64,000 nucleotides of DNA from Faecalicatena faecalis (GCF_012524165.2 NZ_JABACJ020000020.1:1-64000); one strand, 5' to 3'; positions 54,405 to 63,908 are shown, counted from the stretch's first letter. Notes: a model not told the origin generated them from the letters alone. A program made the numbers and translations.

Positions 54405-55643
54405 ATGAGGAAGATGGTGGTTATGATGCTGGCAGAACAACAGGATAAAGAAAAAAAGGAATCAATATGGAATCGAGTGTATACCTGTGTGTTTCTGGCA
54501 AATGCAATGTTGTTTTTAGGGATGCAGATGGTAAATACGCTAATCTCTCTTTATGCAGAGTACCTAGGAGCTGCAGCCACTTTGATAGGTATCGTATCCA
54601 GTTTATTTGCGTTGACGGCATTGATTTTTAAAGTCATTTCAGGTCCAGCGATTGATGCATTCAACAGAAAATACATATTAATGGGAGCAATTGCAGTGAT
54701 TGCTGTCTCGTTTTTCGGGTTTGCTATTTCCATAACTATGCCGATGGTGATTGGTTTTCGGTTACTCCAGGGAGTGGGCCAGGCATTCACTGCAACCTGT
54801 TGTCTGGCATTAGCAGCAGATTCGCTGCCGCCGGAAAGATTCGGAGTGGGAATCGGTACCTTTACATTGGCTCAGGCAGCGTGTCAGGCAATCGGTCCAA
54901 GCATTGGATTGGAATTGTCAAAAATCTTGGGATATCAGATTACCTTTGCAATCGCGGGCGTCTGCACAATGTGTGGAGTGTTTGTAATTATGTTGATAAA
55001 AACACCGTACAGGGAAAAGCAAAAGTTTCAGATTTCTATTAAGAATATTTTTTCAAAAGAGGCAATGCTTCCAGCAATTTTGCTGCTTTTCTTACAGATG
55101 GCCTTTATTAATATTAATTCTTTCCTAGTGATATTTGCGAACCAGAGGGATGTTGCAGGAATAGGACTATTCTATACAGTTTATGCTGTTTCCATGCTAT
55201 TTGCTCCAAGAACAGTTGGAAAACTGGCAGACCATTATGGAGCTGCCAAAGTACTGCCTCCAGCAATGCTGATGTTTGCGTTTGCCTTTTGGCTTATAAG
55301 CGAGTCCTCCGCTCTATGGATGTTTTTAATTGCGGCAGTTGTAGCTGCCTTTGGATATGGTGCATCTCAGCCGGCAGTACAGACATTATGCATGAAGTGT
55401 GTGCCGAAGGAAAGAAGAGGTTCTGCAAGCAGCACAAGTTATATTGGTCAGGATTTAGGAAATCTGATTGGTCCGGTACTGGCCGGAAGTATTGCGGAGC
55501 AGGTGGGATATGTTATGATGTGGCGGGCTATGATGCTTCCCATTATTGCTGCATTTGTCTGTGTCATATGGTTTCGGGGTAGAATCAACAAAATTGAGAC
55601 CGCATTTATAGAATCAAACAAGAAGGCAGCAGATGGAAAATAG
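54405..55643 (+). CDS. MFS transporter
   Basis: A 412-aa protein with 12 predicted helices and MFS loops (GPAIDAFNRKYILMGA between helices 2-3; FRLLQGVGQAFTATCC). Substrate unknown; it may import a related compound or export an aglycone or product. The start could also be a few codons downstream. Its end overlaps the MATE gene by 11 nt. Confidence 0.88.
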   Translation: MRKMVVMMLAEQQDKEKKESIWNRVYTCVFLANAMLFLGMQMVNTLISLYAEYLGAAATLIGIVSSLFALTALIFKVISGPAIDAFNRKYILMGAIAVIAVSFFGFAISITMPMVIGFRLLQGVGQAFTATCCLALAADSLPPERFGVGIGTFTLAQAACQAIGPSIGLELSKILGYQITFAIAGVCTMCGVFVIMLIKTPYREKQKFQISIKNIFSKEAMLPAILLLFLQMAFININSFLVIFANQRDVAGIGLFYTVYAVSMLFAPRTVGKLADHYGAAKVLPPAMLMFAFAFWLISESSALWMFLIAAVVAAFGYGASQPAVQTLCMKCVPKERRGSASSTSYIGQDLGNLIGPVLAGSIAEQVGYVMMWRAMMLPIIAAFVCVIWFRGRINKIETAFIESNKKAADGK

Positions 55644-57000
55644 GAATACTTTATACCATAATCTGACGAAGGAAAATGTGGCAGAACAGTTAATTGCTTT
55701 TGCGGCACCTCTTTTTCTGTCTGGCCTCCTGCAGACGGTATATACTATGGTTGATACGATTATTGTTGGCCGTTACGTGGGAAAAGAAGGGCTGGCAGCA
55801 GTGTCTGTGGGAGGAGAAGTGCTGGTATTTTTAACCTTTGTAGCATCAGGTTTTTCTAATGCAGGACAGATTATTATTTCCCAATACATTGGGGCACAAG
55901 AGTATGAAAAAGTAAAACGTATGGTAGGAACCATGTTTTCTTTTCTACTAGTAATTTCTGTCGGAATTACTGTAGTGTGTTTTTTTCTGCATGAGAAGAT
56001 TCTGGTGTGGCTTCATATGCCAGAAATTGCTATGGAGGAGGGAAATTTTTATATTCTTGTCTGTATTCTGGGACTTGTGTTTATCTATGGATATAATCTG
56101 GTCAGTGCAGTATTGAGAGGAATGGGAGATTCCAAACATCCGCTTTATTTTATTGCAATCGCATCAGGAATAAATGTGATTCTTGATTTTCTATTTGTGG
56201 TGGGATTGCATATGGGAACAATGGGGGCGGCTCTGGCAACGGTAATGGGGCAGGCTTTTAGCTTCCTATGGGCTCTACGGTACCTTTATAGTAAAAGAAA
56301 TATATTGGGGCTTGATTTAGAAATCAAAAGCCTGCAGAGTGATCGAGAAGCTTTTTCGCTTTTAATGAGGCTTGGAATTCCCATGGCACTTCAGACGGCG
56401 GCCATAACCTTTTCTAAACTATTTATAACAACTTGGGTCAACACATATGGCGTGGAGGCCGCTGCGGTTGCGGGAATCGGAAATAAACTTCAGACGCTCA
56501 CCAATGTATTTGCACAGGCATTATCAACAGCTGCGGGGTTAATGATAGCACAGAACATAGGTGCAGAAAAATATAATCGGGTTCCTAAGATTATCCATAC
56601 CTCTTTTGCATTGGATGGGGTAGTTACTGCTTTTGTTTTTATCATTACTGTCCTGTTTCCCAGCCAGATTTTTGGGATTTTTACACATGATCAGCAGGTA
56701 CTGGAATTGTGCCTGACTTATACACCAGTAGCATTGCTGCTGTATGCAGGCTGTATCTTACGTCCAACGATGAATGCCCTGATTAATGGATCCGGGAATA
56801 CGAAACTAAATCTTATCATCGCCTTGTTAGATGGTATGATTGCGAGAATCGGTCTTGCTTATCTTCTGGGGAAAAAACTGGAATTTGGAGTATACGGGTT
56901 CTGGTATGGAAATGCATTGTCGGGTTTTGTACCATTCTTGATTGGGATGCCATACTATTTGTCTGGAAAATGGAAAAATCATATATATGTACAAAGTTAG
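55633..57000 (+). CDS. MATE-family efflux transporter
   Basis: A 455-aa intact MATE transporter with 12 helices: LTKENVAEQLIAFAAPLF start, LQTVYTMVDTIIVGRYVGKEG, VLRGMGDSKHPLYFIA. Unlike the MATE gene at 24306 it is unbroken. Within this island it may remove a toxic product. Starts inside the end of the MFS gene. Confidence 0.9.
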   Translation: MENRNTLYHNLTKENVAEQLIAFAAPLFLSGLLQTVYTMVDTIIVGRYVGKEGLAAVSVGGEVLVFLTFVASGFSNAGQIIISQYIGAQEYEKVKRMVGTMFSFLLVISVGITVVCFFLHEKILVWLHMPEIAMEEGNFYILVCILGLVFIYGYNLVSAVLRGMGDSKHPLYFIAIASGINVILDFLFVVGLHMGTMGAALATVMGQAFSFLWALRYLYSKRNILGLDLEIKSLQSDREAFSLLMRLGIPMALQTAAITFSKLFITTWVNTYGVEAAAVAGIGNKLQTLTNVFAQALSTAAGLMIAQNIGAEKYNRVPKIIHTSFALDGVVTAFVFIITVLFPSQIFGIFTHDQQVLELCLTYTPVALLLYAGCILRPTMNALINGSGNTKLNLIIALLDGMIARIGLAYLLGKKLEFGVYGFWYGNALSGFVPFLIGMPYYLSGKWKNHIYVQS

Positions 57001-57087
57001 GTGGGCGTATTGCCATGGATTGAATGGAGTGCAGTCATGCCGATACATCAGGGAGTGTGAATAGGCACACATAAAAAAGGAGAAAAA

Positions 57088-58317
57088 ATGAGTAGGATTG
57101 AACAAAATTATAGAGCGGCAAAAGAATTATATGCGGATTTGGGGGTCAATACAGATGAAGCTTTAGAAATATTAAGGAATACTCCCGTATCCGTTCACTG
57201 CTGGCAGATTGATGATCTGACAGGATTTGAGAATCCTAATGCGGTTCTCTCAGGAGGAATTGCTGCTTTTGGTAATGCGCCTGGGAAGCCAAAGAGCAAA
57301 AGTGAATTTATACAGAATTTGGATCAGGCTTTGAATTTGATTCCAGGAAAGAACAAACTAGCGCTTCATGCAGTATATCTGGAAAACAATGGTAAAAAAG
57401 TGGAACGCAATGAAATACGGCCGGAGCATTTCACCGGTTGGGTAGAATATGCAAAGAAGAGAAATATTGGTCTTGACTTTAACCCAACATATTTTTCACA
57501 TCCGATGGCTGAATCGGGATTCACTCTGGCAAGTAGAGATGAGGGAGTGCGAGGGTTCTGGATTGAACATGGAAAAAGGTGCAGGGAAATAGGAGCTTAT
57601 TTTGGAAAGGAATTGGGACAGGTCTGTGTTACAAATCACTGGATAGGCGATGGATATAAGGATCATACCATAGATAAAGTATCACCAAGGCTGCGGTTAA
57701 AAGATTCTTTGGACAAGATTTTTGAAAAACCGATTAGCAGGGAATTTTGTGTAGATTCCGTGGAAAGTAAGCTGTTTGGTCTTGGGAGTGAAAGCTATGT
57801 GCCGGGTTCACATGAATTTTATACAAATTACGTCATGACACATCAGAATTGTATCTTATGTATGGATGCCGGACATTTTCATCCGACAGAGACGGTTTCA
57901 TCTAAAATTTCATCATATCTGGCATTTGATCAGGAACTGATGCTGCACGTCAGCCGTCCAGTACGATGGGACAGTGATCATGTAGTTATGTTGGATGATG
58001 AGACAAAAGCAATCATGGAAGAAATTGTCCGTTGCCATGCATTAGATAGAGTTCATATTGGGCTTGATTTCTTCGATGCAAGTATTAACCGGATTGCTGC
58101 AACAGTCATTGGTGCGAGAAATGCGAAGAAAGCACTGCTTCTTGCACTATTGCAGCCGACTGAGGAACTGGTCAGAGCAGAATTGGAGGATGATTTTACC
58201 AAGCGGTTAGCATTAAGCGAGGAAATGAAGATGATGCCGTTTGGACTTGTATGGGATATGTTCTGTGAACAGGAAGGAAAGCCGACGGAAGACTGGCTGA
58301 CACGAATCCAGTATTAA
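57088..58317 (+). CDS. rhaA: L-rhamnose isomerase
   Basis: A 409-aa RhaA: VHCWQIDDLTGFE (about 32-44), LALHAVYLEN, GLDFNPTYFSHP (about 129), VTNHWIGDGYKD (about 183), MDAGHFHPTETVS (about 262) and HIGLDFFDASINRIAATVIGARNAKKALL in pieces. It turns L-rhamnose into L-rhamnulose. The usual rhaB, rhaD and RhaS/R genes are not nearby. AAAAGGAGAAA is the RBS. Confidence 0.93.
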   Translation: MSRIEQNYRAAKELYADLGVNTDEALEILRNTPVSVHCWQIDDLTGFENPNAVLSGGIAAFGNAPGKPKSKSEFIQNLDQALNLIPGKNKLALHAVYLENNGKKVERNEIRPEHFTGWVEYAKKRNIGLDFNPTYFSHPMAESGFTLASRDEGVRGFWIEHGKRCREIGAYFGKELGQVCVTNHWIGDGYKDHTIDKVSPRLRLKDSLDKIFEKPISREFCVDSVESKLFGLGSESYVPGSHEFYTNYVMTHQNCILCMDAGHFHPTETVSSKISSYLAFDQELMLHVSRPVRWDSDHVVMLDDETKAIMEEIVRCHALDRVHIGLDFFDASINRIAATVIGARNAKKALLLALLQPTEELVRAELEDDFTKRLALSEEMKMMPFGLVWDMFCEQEGKPTEDWLTRIQY

Positions 58318-58349
58318 TAAGAACATGTATAAAAGGGAGGGCTAAAGTA

Positions 58350-59312
58350 ATGGATCGAATTGTAATTCCAAATACCGAATTGTCTGTTTCACAGATTGGC
58401 CTGGGGACTGTTGGGGCAGGAATTGACTGGGATGGAGCAGATGCCGACAGGATTTTTGATACGTACTTGGATCTTGGAGGGAACGTTATCGACTCCGCAC
58501 ACGTCTATTCAGACTGGATACCGCCTGAAATAGCAAGAAGTGAGCGTGTAGTAGGCGATTGGCTTCAAAGAAGCGGCAAAAGGAAAGAGATTGTGCTGAT
58601 TACAAAGGGCGGGCACCCCGATATGTTGGGAGAACATCCTGATATTCATATCAGCCGCATGAGAAAGAGTGATATGGTCGGTGACCTGGAGGCGTCTTTG
58701 AGGCAGCTTCGTACAGATTATATTGACATCTATTTTTATCACAGAGATGATATAAAGCAGCCTGTTGAACAGTTAGTTGATGTGATGCAGGGGTTTGTTA
58801 AGGAGGGGAAGATACGTTATTATGCTTGCTCTAACTGGTCAGCCAGGCGGATGAAAGAAGCGGAGGCTTACACTAAAAAAATGGGGTACCGGGGATTTAT
58901 TGCAAATCAGGCACTTTTAAACGTAGGATCTAAATACATGAAACCGTTAGCTGATGATACTATGGAAGCAGTAGACGAGGAAATGTATCGTTACCATAAA
59001 GAAAATACATCAAATCTTCTTATGCCATATATGGGAGTGTGCAGTGGTTTTTTCCACATATATATTTCCAAAGGAGAAGAGGCGGTAAAGAATAGCCCAT
59101 ATTATACAAAAAATAATTTACAGATAGCAGAACATTTAAAGAAACTAATGGGAAAGTATGGATGTACCGTTTCACAGACAGTACTTGGCTTCTTTATGCA
59201 GCAGGAGTTCTCCTGTGTGCCTTTATATGGACCGCAGAATATAGAGCAGCTGCGAGATGCAATGGAAACCCCAGAAATTCCATTTTCGAAGGAAGATTAT
59301 GATTTTCAATGA
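58350..59312 (+). CDS. Aldo/keto reductase
   Basis: A 320-aa (beta/alpha)8 oxidoreductase with the AKR tetrad: Asp and Tyr in NVIDSAHVYSDW (about 45-56), Lys in IVLITKGG, His in IDIYFYHRDD (about 130). NAD(P)H-dependent reduction of a sugar or aldehyde, or the reverse oxidation of a sugar C1 (L-fucose/rhamnose dehydrogenase-like members exist). AAAGGGAGG is the RBS. It follows rhaA by 32 bp. Confidence 0.9.
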   Translation: MDRIVIPNTELSVSQIGLGTVGAGIDWDGADADRIFDTYLDLGGNVIDSAHVYSDWIPPEIARSERVVGDWLQRSGKRKEIVLITKGGHPDMLGEHPDIHISRMRKSDMVGDLEASLRQLRTDYIDIYFYHRDDIKQPVEQLVDVMQGFVKEGKIRYYACSNWSARRMKEAEAYTKKMGYRGFIANQALLNVGSKYMKPLADDTMEAVDEEMYRYHKENTSNLLMPYMGVCSGFFHIYISKGEEAVKNSPYYTKNNLQIAEHLKKLMGKYGCTVSQTVLGFFMQQEFSCVPLYGPQNIEQLRDAMETPEIPFSKEDYDFQ

Positions 59313-59352
59313 TAAGAAAATAACTACGAAGCCAAAAGAGGAGGTAATTAGT

Positions 59353-60357
59353 TTGAGAAGTAATATTTCAAAACAAGAGTATCAAAGAGTTCCAATGAAT
59401 GTTGGGGGTGAAATGCTTGATGCAGCATGGCTTAATAATCTAAGAGAGAACAATAAGACTAAAAAGATATATGATTCGGACCCATTTGTAGAAGTCTATC
59501 AGTTCCGCGAGAACTTTTATGGCTTTTTAACTGATCTGTTGGATGGAGATAATAATTATGTATGGATGTATTTGATTGTAGGACCTGAAAAAGCAATGTT
59601 GATTGACACTAGTTTCGGACTTGGAAGGCTAAAAGACCTTGTTGATGAGATAAGCGGAGGAAAAGAGGTCATCGTTGTCAATACCCATTGCAGCTGTGAC
59701 CATTCCTATGGTAACTGTCAGTTTGAAAAAGCATATGGGCATGTTGATTTGGTGGATGATATGAACTGGAAGCAGAATCCTGGTATCTGGGACTATCTGT
59801 TTGATGAAGATGGAAAAAGCATCTGGGTCGACTTTGAACGTGAAGATCTTATACCATTTAAAAAGTATGAATTTATTGGGGTACAAGACGGCCATGTATT
59901 TCAACTTGGCGGGGATTATGATGTTGAACTTGTTTGGCTTCCAGGACATCAGCCAGGCCATGCCGGATATCTGGATAAGAAAAACCGTATTTTAATTGCT
60001 GGGGATGCAGTATGCGGCGGTGGAGTTGGGCTGAGCGGAGGAAGCGATTTCTTTGCTGATGAACATCATGCCAGGGATAAATTCCAGGGAAGCAATATAC
60101 CATCGGAAGATTCCAGAAGGACGGTAACTGCGTATCGAGATGGCCTTGTAAGAGTATCGGAACGCATGGATGAATTTGATTATATTTTTGGCGGTCATGG
60201 GACAAATGATATAGATAAGAATATTATTCCATCTATTATCGAAACATGCAATAAAATTATAGCAGACCCTGATTGTTATGATTATAAGAATGGAGATAGA
60301 TTACAGAAAATGGTCCCTGGCTGGGCATCCATTGGGTATTTTGAAAATGGTGTTTAG
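59353..60357 (+). CDS. MBL-fold hydrolase with altered HxHxDH motif
   Basis: A 334-aa metallo-beta-lactamase fold. The first metal motif reads THCSCDHSYGN, so HxHxDH has lost its second histidine (Ser instead). The rest is present: LPGHQPGHAG (about 196) and IAGDAVCGG; FGGHGTND near the end. I chose a TTG start at 59353 because GAGGAGG is 8 nt before it; the frame extends upstream into the AKR gene. Lactonase or thioesterase activity is possible but uncertain. Confidence 0.8.
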   Translation: MRSNISKQEYQRVPMNVGGEMLDAAWLNNLRENNKTKKIYDSDPFVEVYQFRENFYGFLTDLLDGDNNYVWMYLIVGPEKAMLIDTSFGLGRLKDLVDEISGGKEVIVVNTHCSCDHSYGNCQFEKAYGHVDLVDDMNWKQNPGIWDYLFDEDGKSIWVDFEREDLIPFKKYEFIGVQDGHVFQLGGDYDVELVWLPGHQPGHAGYLDKKNRILIAGDAVCGGGVGLSGGSDFFADEHHARDKFQGSNIPSEDSRRTVTAYRDGLVRVSERMDEFDYIFGGHGTNDIDKNIIPSIIETCNKIIADPDCYDYKNGDRLQKMVPGWASIGYFENGV

Positions 60358-60387
60358 TCTGAACAATGTTGGAGTCTAGTAATTATA

Positions 60388-60435
60388 GAGGAAGTTTTCT
60401 ATATCATTTTGTGGTATGGGAAACTTTCTCTTTTT
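60388..60435 (+). terminator. Terminator closing the GntR-linked island
   Basis: GAGGAAGTTT pairs with AAACTTTCTC, then TTTTT. The next 180 bp before the DUF2007-like gene contain no gene that I can support. Confidence 0.8.
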
Positions 60436-60617
60436 AGATGGAGAGTTTTGTCTTTTTATCAAAACTAGAAGCTTATAATGAATATTTGTATCGGGAGGTG
60501 ACTTTCTTACCAGGCAATGTTAAAATATGAGTAACGTAAGTGCGAGTCAGACAAGCAGGCATAATATAAGTAAGTGTGGAATGGTGCGGGAGGATGTATT
60601 CTGAAAGGAGCTAGTTT

Positions 60618-60896
60618 ATGATAACAGTAATGAACCGGAAAGAACTGATTGCTACATATGATATGAGGGTTCAGTCGGAGGTCCGGGATCTCCTGGCGCA
60701 CAATCATATCGATTATCAGGTCAAGGTAGTGAACCGGAAGAGCTCATCGCCGATAGGGCCTGGGATGCGGGCGTATACAGGGACCATGGGAGAGAAGCTT
60801 GATATGGAAGGGGAATATATCATCTATGTGAAGAAGGATGAATATGATGCAGCGTGGGAAGTGATTAAGGACGTGGATGTCAGTCCGAGACGATAA
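60618..60896 (+). CDS. DUF2007-like small protein (92 aa)
   Basis: A 92-aa protein: ELIATYDMRVQSEVRDLLAHNHIDYQVKV (about 8-36) then a glycine-rich loop and EYIIYVKKDEYDAAWEVI. The layout fits DUF2007-type putative signal-transducing proteins, two small beta-alpha-beta units. Exact role unknown. GAAAGGAGC is the RBS. First gene of a five-gene run. Confidence 0.65.
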   Translation: MITVMNRKELIATYDMRVQSEVRDLLAHNHIDYQVKVVNRKSSSPIGPGMRAYTGTMGEKLDMEGEYIIYVKKDEYDAAWEVIKDVDVSPRR

Positions 60897-60909
60897 GGAG
60901 AATTGCAGG

Positions 60910-61680
60910 ATGAAGTTATATGAGATTTATTTCAGTCCTACAGGCGGAACGCGAAAAGTCAGCGGGATTTTAAGCAGTGAATGGGATTGCGGGAAAACGG
61001 AGATTGATTTGTCTGATACGCAGGCAGATTTTCCGGAATATCAGTTTGGAGAAGATGATATCTGCATTGTATCGGTGCCTGTATTTGGCGGCAGAGTTCC
61101 TGTACCTGCGATTGAAAATTTAGGAAAGCTGAGAGGGAATGGTGCAAAGGCTGTTCTGGTGGCTGTGTATGGGAACCGTGCGTATGAGGATGCACTGCTG
61201 GAAGTGAAGGATGCGGCCGTATCCGCAGGCTTTGTTTGTGTGGCCGGGATTGCCGCAATTGCGGAGCACTCGATTATGCACCAGTTTGCGGCGGGCAGGC
61301 CGGATGAGACGGATAGAGGGCAGCTTTTGACATTTGCAAAGGAAATCAGGAAGAAGCTGGAAGCAGGAGAAGTTCCGGGCGGTCTATGTGTCCCGGGGAA
61401 TCATCCTTATAAAGAATTAAAGGTTGTGCCGATGGTTCCGGTGGCTGGTGAAGAATGTATCAGTTGTGGAATCTGTGCAAAGAAATGTCCGGTCGGCGCT
61501 ATTTCGAAAGAAAATCCGATGGAAACAGATGGAGATACATGTATCGCCTGTATGCGCTGTATTTCCGTATGTCCTGAACAGGCACGCAGGATAGATTCGG
61601 CGGCTGTGGAGGCACTTTCGAACCGGCTTTTTGATATCTGCACGGTGAGGAAAGAAAATGAACTGTATCTGGCGGAGTAG
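60910..61680 (+). CDS. EFR1-family ferredoxin (flavodoxin-like + 2x[4Fe-4S])
   Basis: A 256-aa protein: flavodoxin-like N-terminal domain (IYFSPTGGTRKVSG, residues 5-18, FMN phosphate loop) and a C-terminal ferredoxin pair (CISCGICAKKCPVGAI, CIACMRCISVCPEQAR, about 186-232). It is a cytosolic electron carrier of the EFR1 group. ATG at 60910 with AAGGAG upstream; it starts 13 bp after the DUF2007-like gene. Confidence 0.9.
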   Translation: MKLYEIYFSPTGGTRKVSGILSSEWDCGKTEIDLSDTQADFPEYQFGEDDICIVSVPVFGGRVPVPAIENLGKLRGNGAKAVLVAVYGNRAYEDALLEVKDAAVSAGFVCVAGIAAIAEHSIMHQFAAGRPDETDRGQLLTFAKEIRKKLEAGEVPGGLCVPGNHPYKELKVVPMVPVAGEECISCGICAKKCPVGAISKENPMETDGDTCIACMRCISVCPEQARRIDSAAVEALSNRLFDICTVRKENELYLAE

Positions 61681-61695
61681 AAGAGGGGATTAGTG

Positions 61696-62517
61696 ATGTT
61701 TTACGAATATGGTGATGGAAAACTACATTATGAAATGATAGGAGAAGGGAAACCTGTTCTCATGCTTCATGGTATGACATGCGACCTGAATATGATGAAA
61801 GGCTGTATGGAACCGATATTTACGGGGGATACCTTAGAGAAGTACCAGCGGATCTATGTAGACCTTCCGGGGATGGGACAGTCTGTTTTCCCGCTTGATT
61901 GTGCATCGGCGGACCGAATTCTGGAAGTGCTGGAGGCATTTATCCGCGATACGGTGCAGGGGGATTTTTTGCTGGCAGGAGAATCTTATGGGGGATATCT
62001 GGCCCGGGGAATTCTGTCAAAACTGTGTGACCGAATTGCAGGAATGCTGTTACTCTGTCCGGTGGCTATACCAGAGAGAAGCCAAAGGACGGTGCCGGAG
62101 ACAAAAGTTAAGTTCTGGGATGAGCAGTTTCTGGATAGTCTGTCATCAGAAGAGCGGAGAGGATTCTTCGGATATGCAGTCGTTGCCAACAAGGAGACAT
62201 ACCGGAGATATCAGCAGGAGATTCAGCCGGGAATCGCTCTGGCAGATCCTGTGTTCGCTGAGCGGCTGGAAGAAAATTATGCTTTTACCTGGGACGTGGA
62301 CGCGAGAATCAGAGAGCTTGGCTGTACACAGCCTGTCCAGTTCATCTGCGGAAGACAGGATGACTGCGTAGGATATCAGGATTTGTGGAATCTGATGGAG
62401 GATTATGAGAGGTCAGCTTTTTCAGTGGTTGATATGGCAGGACATAATCTGCAGATCGAGCAGCCGGAGATGTTTGGGGCACTGGTAAGGAACTGGTTGA
62501 ATATGGCGGGAGAATAG
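61696..62517 (+). CDS. Alpha/beta hydrolase
   Basis: A 273-aa hydrolase: VLMLHGMTCD oxyanion region (about 20-29), nucleophile LLAGESYGGYLARG (Ser near 97), FICGRQDDCVG with the acid and VVDMAGHNLQIEQPEMF with the His. A serine esterase or peptidase; substrate unknown. ATG at 61696 preceded by AGGGGATT. It lies 15 bp after the EFR1 gene and 11 bp before the Imm-5-like gene. Confidence 0.87.
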   Translation: MFYEYGDGKLHYEMIGEGKPVLMLHGMTCDLNMMKGCMEPIFTGDTLEKYQRIYVDLPGMGQSVFPLDCASADRILEVLEAFIRDTVQGDFLLAGESYGGYLARGILSKLCDRIAGMLLLCPVAIPERSQRTVPETKVKFWDEQFLDSLSSEERRGFFGYAVVANKETYRRYQQEIQPGIALADPVFAERLEENYAFTWDVDARIRELGCTQPVQFICGRQDDCVGYQDLWNLMEDYERSAFSVVDMAGHNLQIEQPEMFGALVRNWLNMAGE

Positions 62518-62528
62518 AGGAGATATAG

Positions 62529-63056
62529 ATGCCAAAATTAAGGAAGATGCTGGGGGATGTGAATTCAGAGGAATGCATTTCCCTGATGCAGTTGATAGAG
62601 ACACAGAGTAAGAGTACCCTCACGGCTTGGGCTGTCGGGTATGTAAAGGAGAATTATCTTGGATTATATGAGGCAGAGCATCCGGAAGACCATCGGCTCC
62701 GGGATGCAGTTTCCGCCTGCGAAGAGTGCCTGACAGGGACAAAAAAGTTAAGTGAGATCAAGCCGGTTCTAAAGGAAGCGGCACAGAGTGCCCGCGATGC
62801 GGCAGACTATCCGGTTGGACAGGCAGCAGCACGGGCCGTTTCCACGGCGTGCGGAACACTGCAGACGCCCACGAACGCACTGGGGTTTATATTTTACGGA
62901 GCAGCTGCGAAGGCTTACAGTCAGGCAGGGCTGGATGGATCAAAGGAAGTATATGATAGACTGGCTGATGTGGAGTTCAGGAATGTTTATGAATCTCTGA
63001 AAAAGGCAGCAGTGGAGGATGAAAAGAATCCGGTTAAGGTGAAGTGGAATTGTTGA
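62529..63056 (+). CDS. Putative immunity protein, Imm-5-like
   Basis: A 175-aa helical protein starting MPKLRKMLGDVNSEECISLM and containing LRDAVSACEECLTG and AAQSARDAADYPVGQAAARAVSTACGT in pieces. This matches the Imm-5 type of putative polymorphic-toxin immunity proteins, but no toxin gene lies nearby, so the immunity role is doubtful here. GGAGATAT precedes the ATG. Confidence 0.7.
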   Translation: MPKLRKMLGDVNSEECISLMQLIETQSKSTLTAWAVGYVKENYLGLYEAEHPEDHRLRDAVSACEECLTGTKKLSEIKPVLKEAAQSARDAADYPVGQAAARAVSTACGTLQTPTNALGFIFYGAAAKAYSQAGLDGSKEVYDRLADVEFRNVYESLKKAAVEDEKNPVKVKWNC

Positions 63057-63150
63057 TTTTCATTTGACCCGGGAAGTCGGGCAGCAGATTTTGAATATCT
63101 GTTTTGAAAATGTTTATTTTTATAAGTGAGAAAGAGAATGGAGGAACAGT

Positions 63151-63864
63151 ATGACCAGAGGAGAAGGTGCATGTCTGATTTGTGGACAGCCGATTCAGTA
63201 TTTTGAAAAAGCGCAGGAGATGGAGTGCGTGATCTGCCATCAGAAATTCATAAGCCATGCAAGCTGCGAGGAAGGGCACTATGTATGTGACGAGTGTCAT
63301 GCAAGTAAAGGTGTCGAGATCATTTTACAAGGGTGTTTAAATAGCACGTCTCGAAATCCGGTTTTAATGATGCAGGAACTCATGGAAAATCCTTACATAT
63401 ATATGCATGGACCAGAACACCATATTTTAGTTGGAGCCGCCTTGCTCACTGCGTATCATAACAGTGGTGGTGAGATAGAAATTGAGAAGGCACTGGAAGA
63501 GATGAAGTCACGTGGAAGCGAATATCCCGGCGGCTCCTGTGGACTGTGGGGATGCTGTGGAGCCGCTGTCAGTACAGGGATGTTTATGAGTATTATCACA
63601 AAAGCTACCCCTCTGACGGGAAAATCATGGAGATTATCCAACCAGATGACATCCAGAGCACTCAAAGCGATTGCGGATTTGGGCGGTCCCAGATGCTGTA
63701 AACGTAATTCCTTTACAGCAGCCAAAGAAGCTGCAGAATTTGTCAAAGAAAATTTCCAGATAGAGATGGAACTTCCAGAAAAAATAGAGTGCGAATTCTC
63801 ATCAGAGAACCAACAATGCCTGAAAGCACATTGTCCATATTTTAAAGTGGGCAGGTCCTTATGA
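63151..63864 (+). CDS. DUF5714-domain cysteine-rich protein
   Basis: A 237-aa protein: N-terminal zinc-binding cysteines (CLICGQ, CVICHQKF, CDECH; residues 7-47), and a DUF5714 core with GGSCGLWGCCGAAVSTG (about 129-145), GGPRCCKRNSFTAAKEAA (about 183-200) and a terminal CLKAHCPYF. Many cysteines suggest metal or cluster binding. Function is not established; often in anaerobes near radical or ferredoxin proteins. ATGGAGG is the RBS. Confidence 0.85.
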   Translation: MTRGEGACLICGQPIQYFEKAQEMECVICHQKFISHASCEEGHYVCDECHASKGVEIILQGCLNSTSRNPVLMMQELMENPYIYMHGPEHHILVGAALLTAYHNSGGEIEIEKALEEMKSRGSEYPGGSCGLWGCCGAAVSTGMFMSIITKATPLTGKSWRLSNQMTSRALKAIADLGGPRCCKRNSFTAAKEAAEFVKENFQIEMELPEKIECEFSSENQQCLKAHCPYFKVGRSL

Positions 63865-63908
63865 TGGTCATATTCAGAATATTTTTTAAACAATAAGGTT
63901 ACAAATAA

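Noticed and set aside
62529..63056. Toxin-immunity locus around the Imm-5-like gene
   Set aside because: No toxin, secretion or polymorphic-repeat gene is found nearby.
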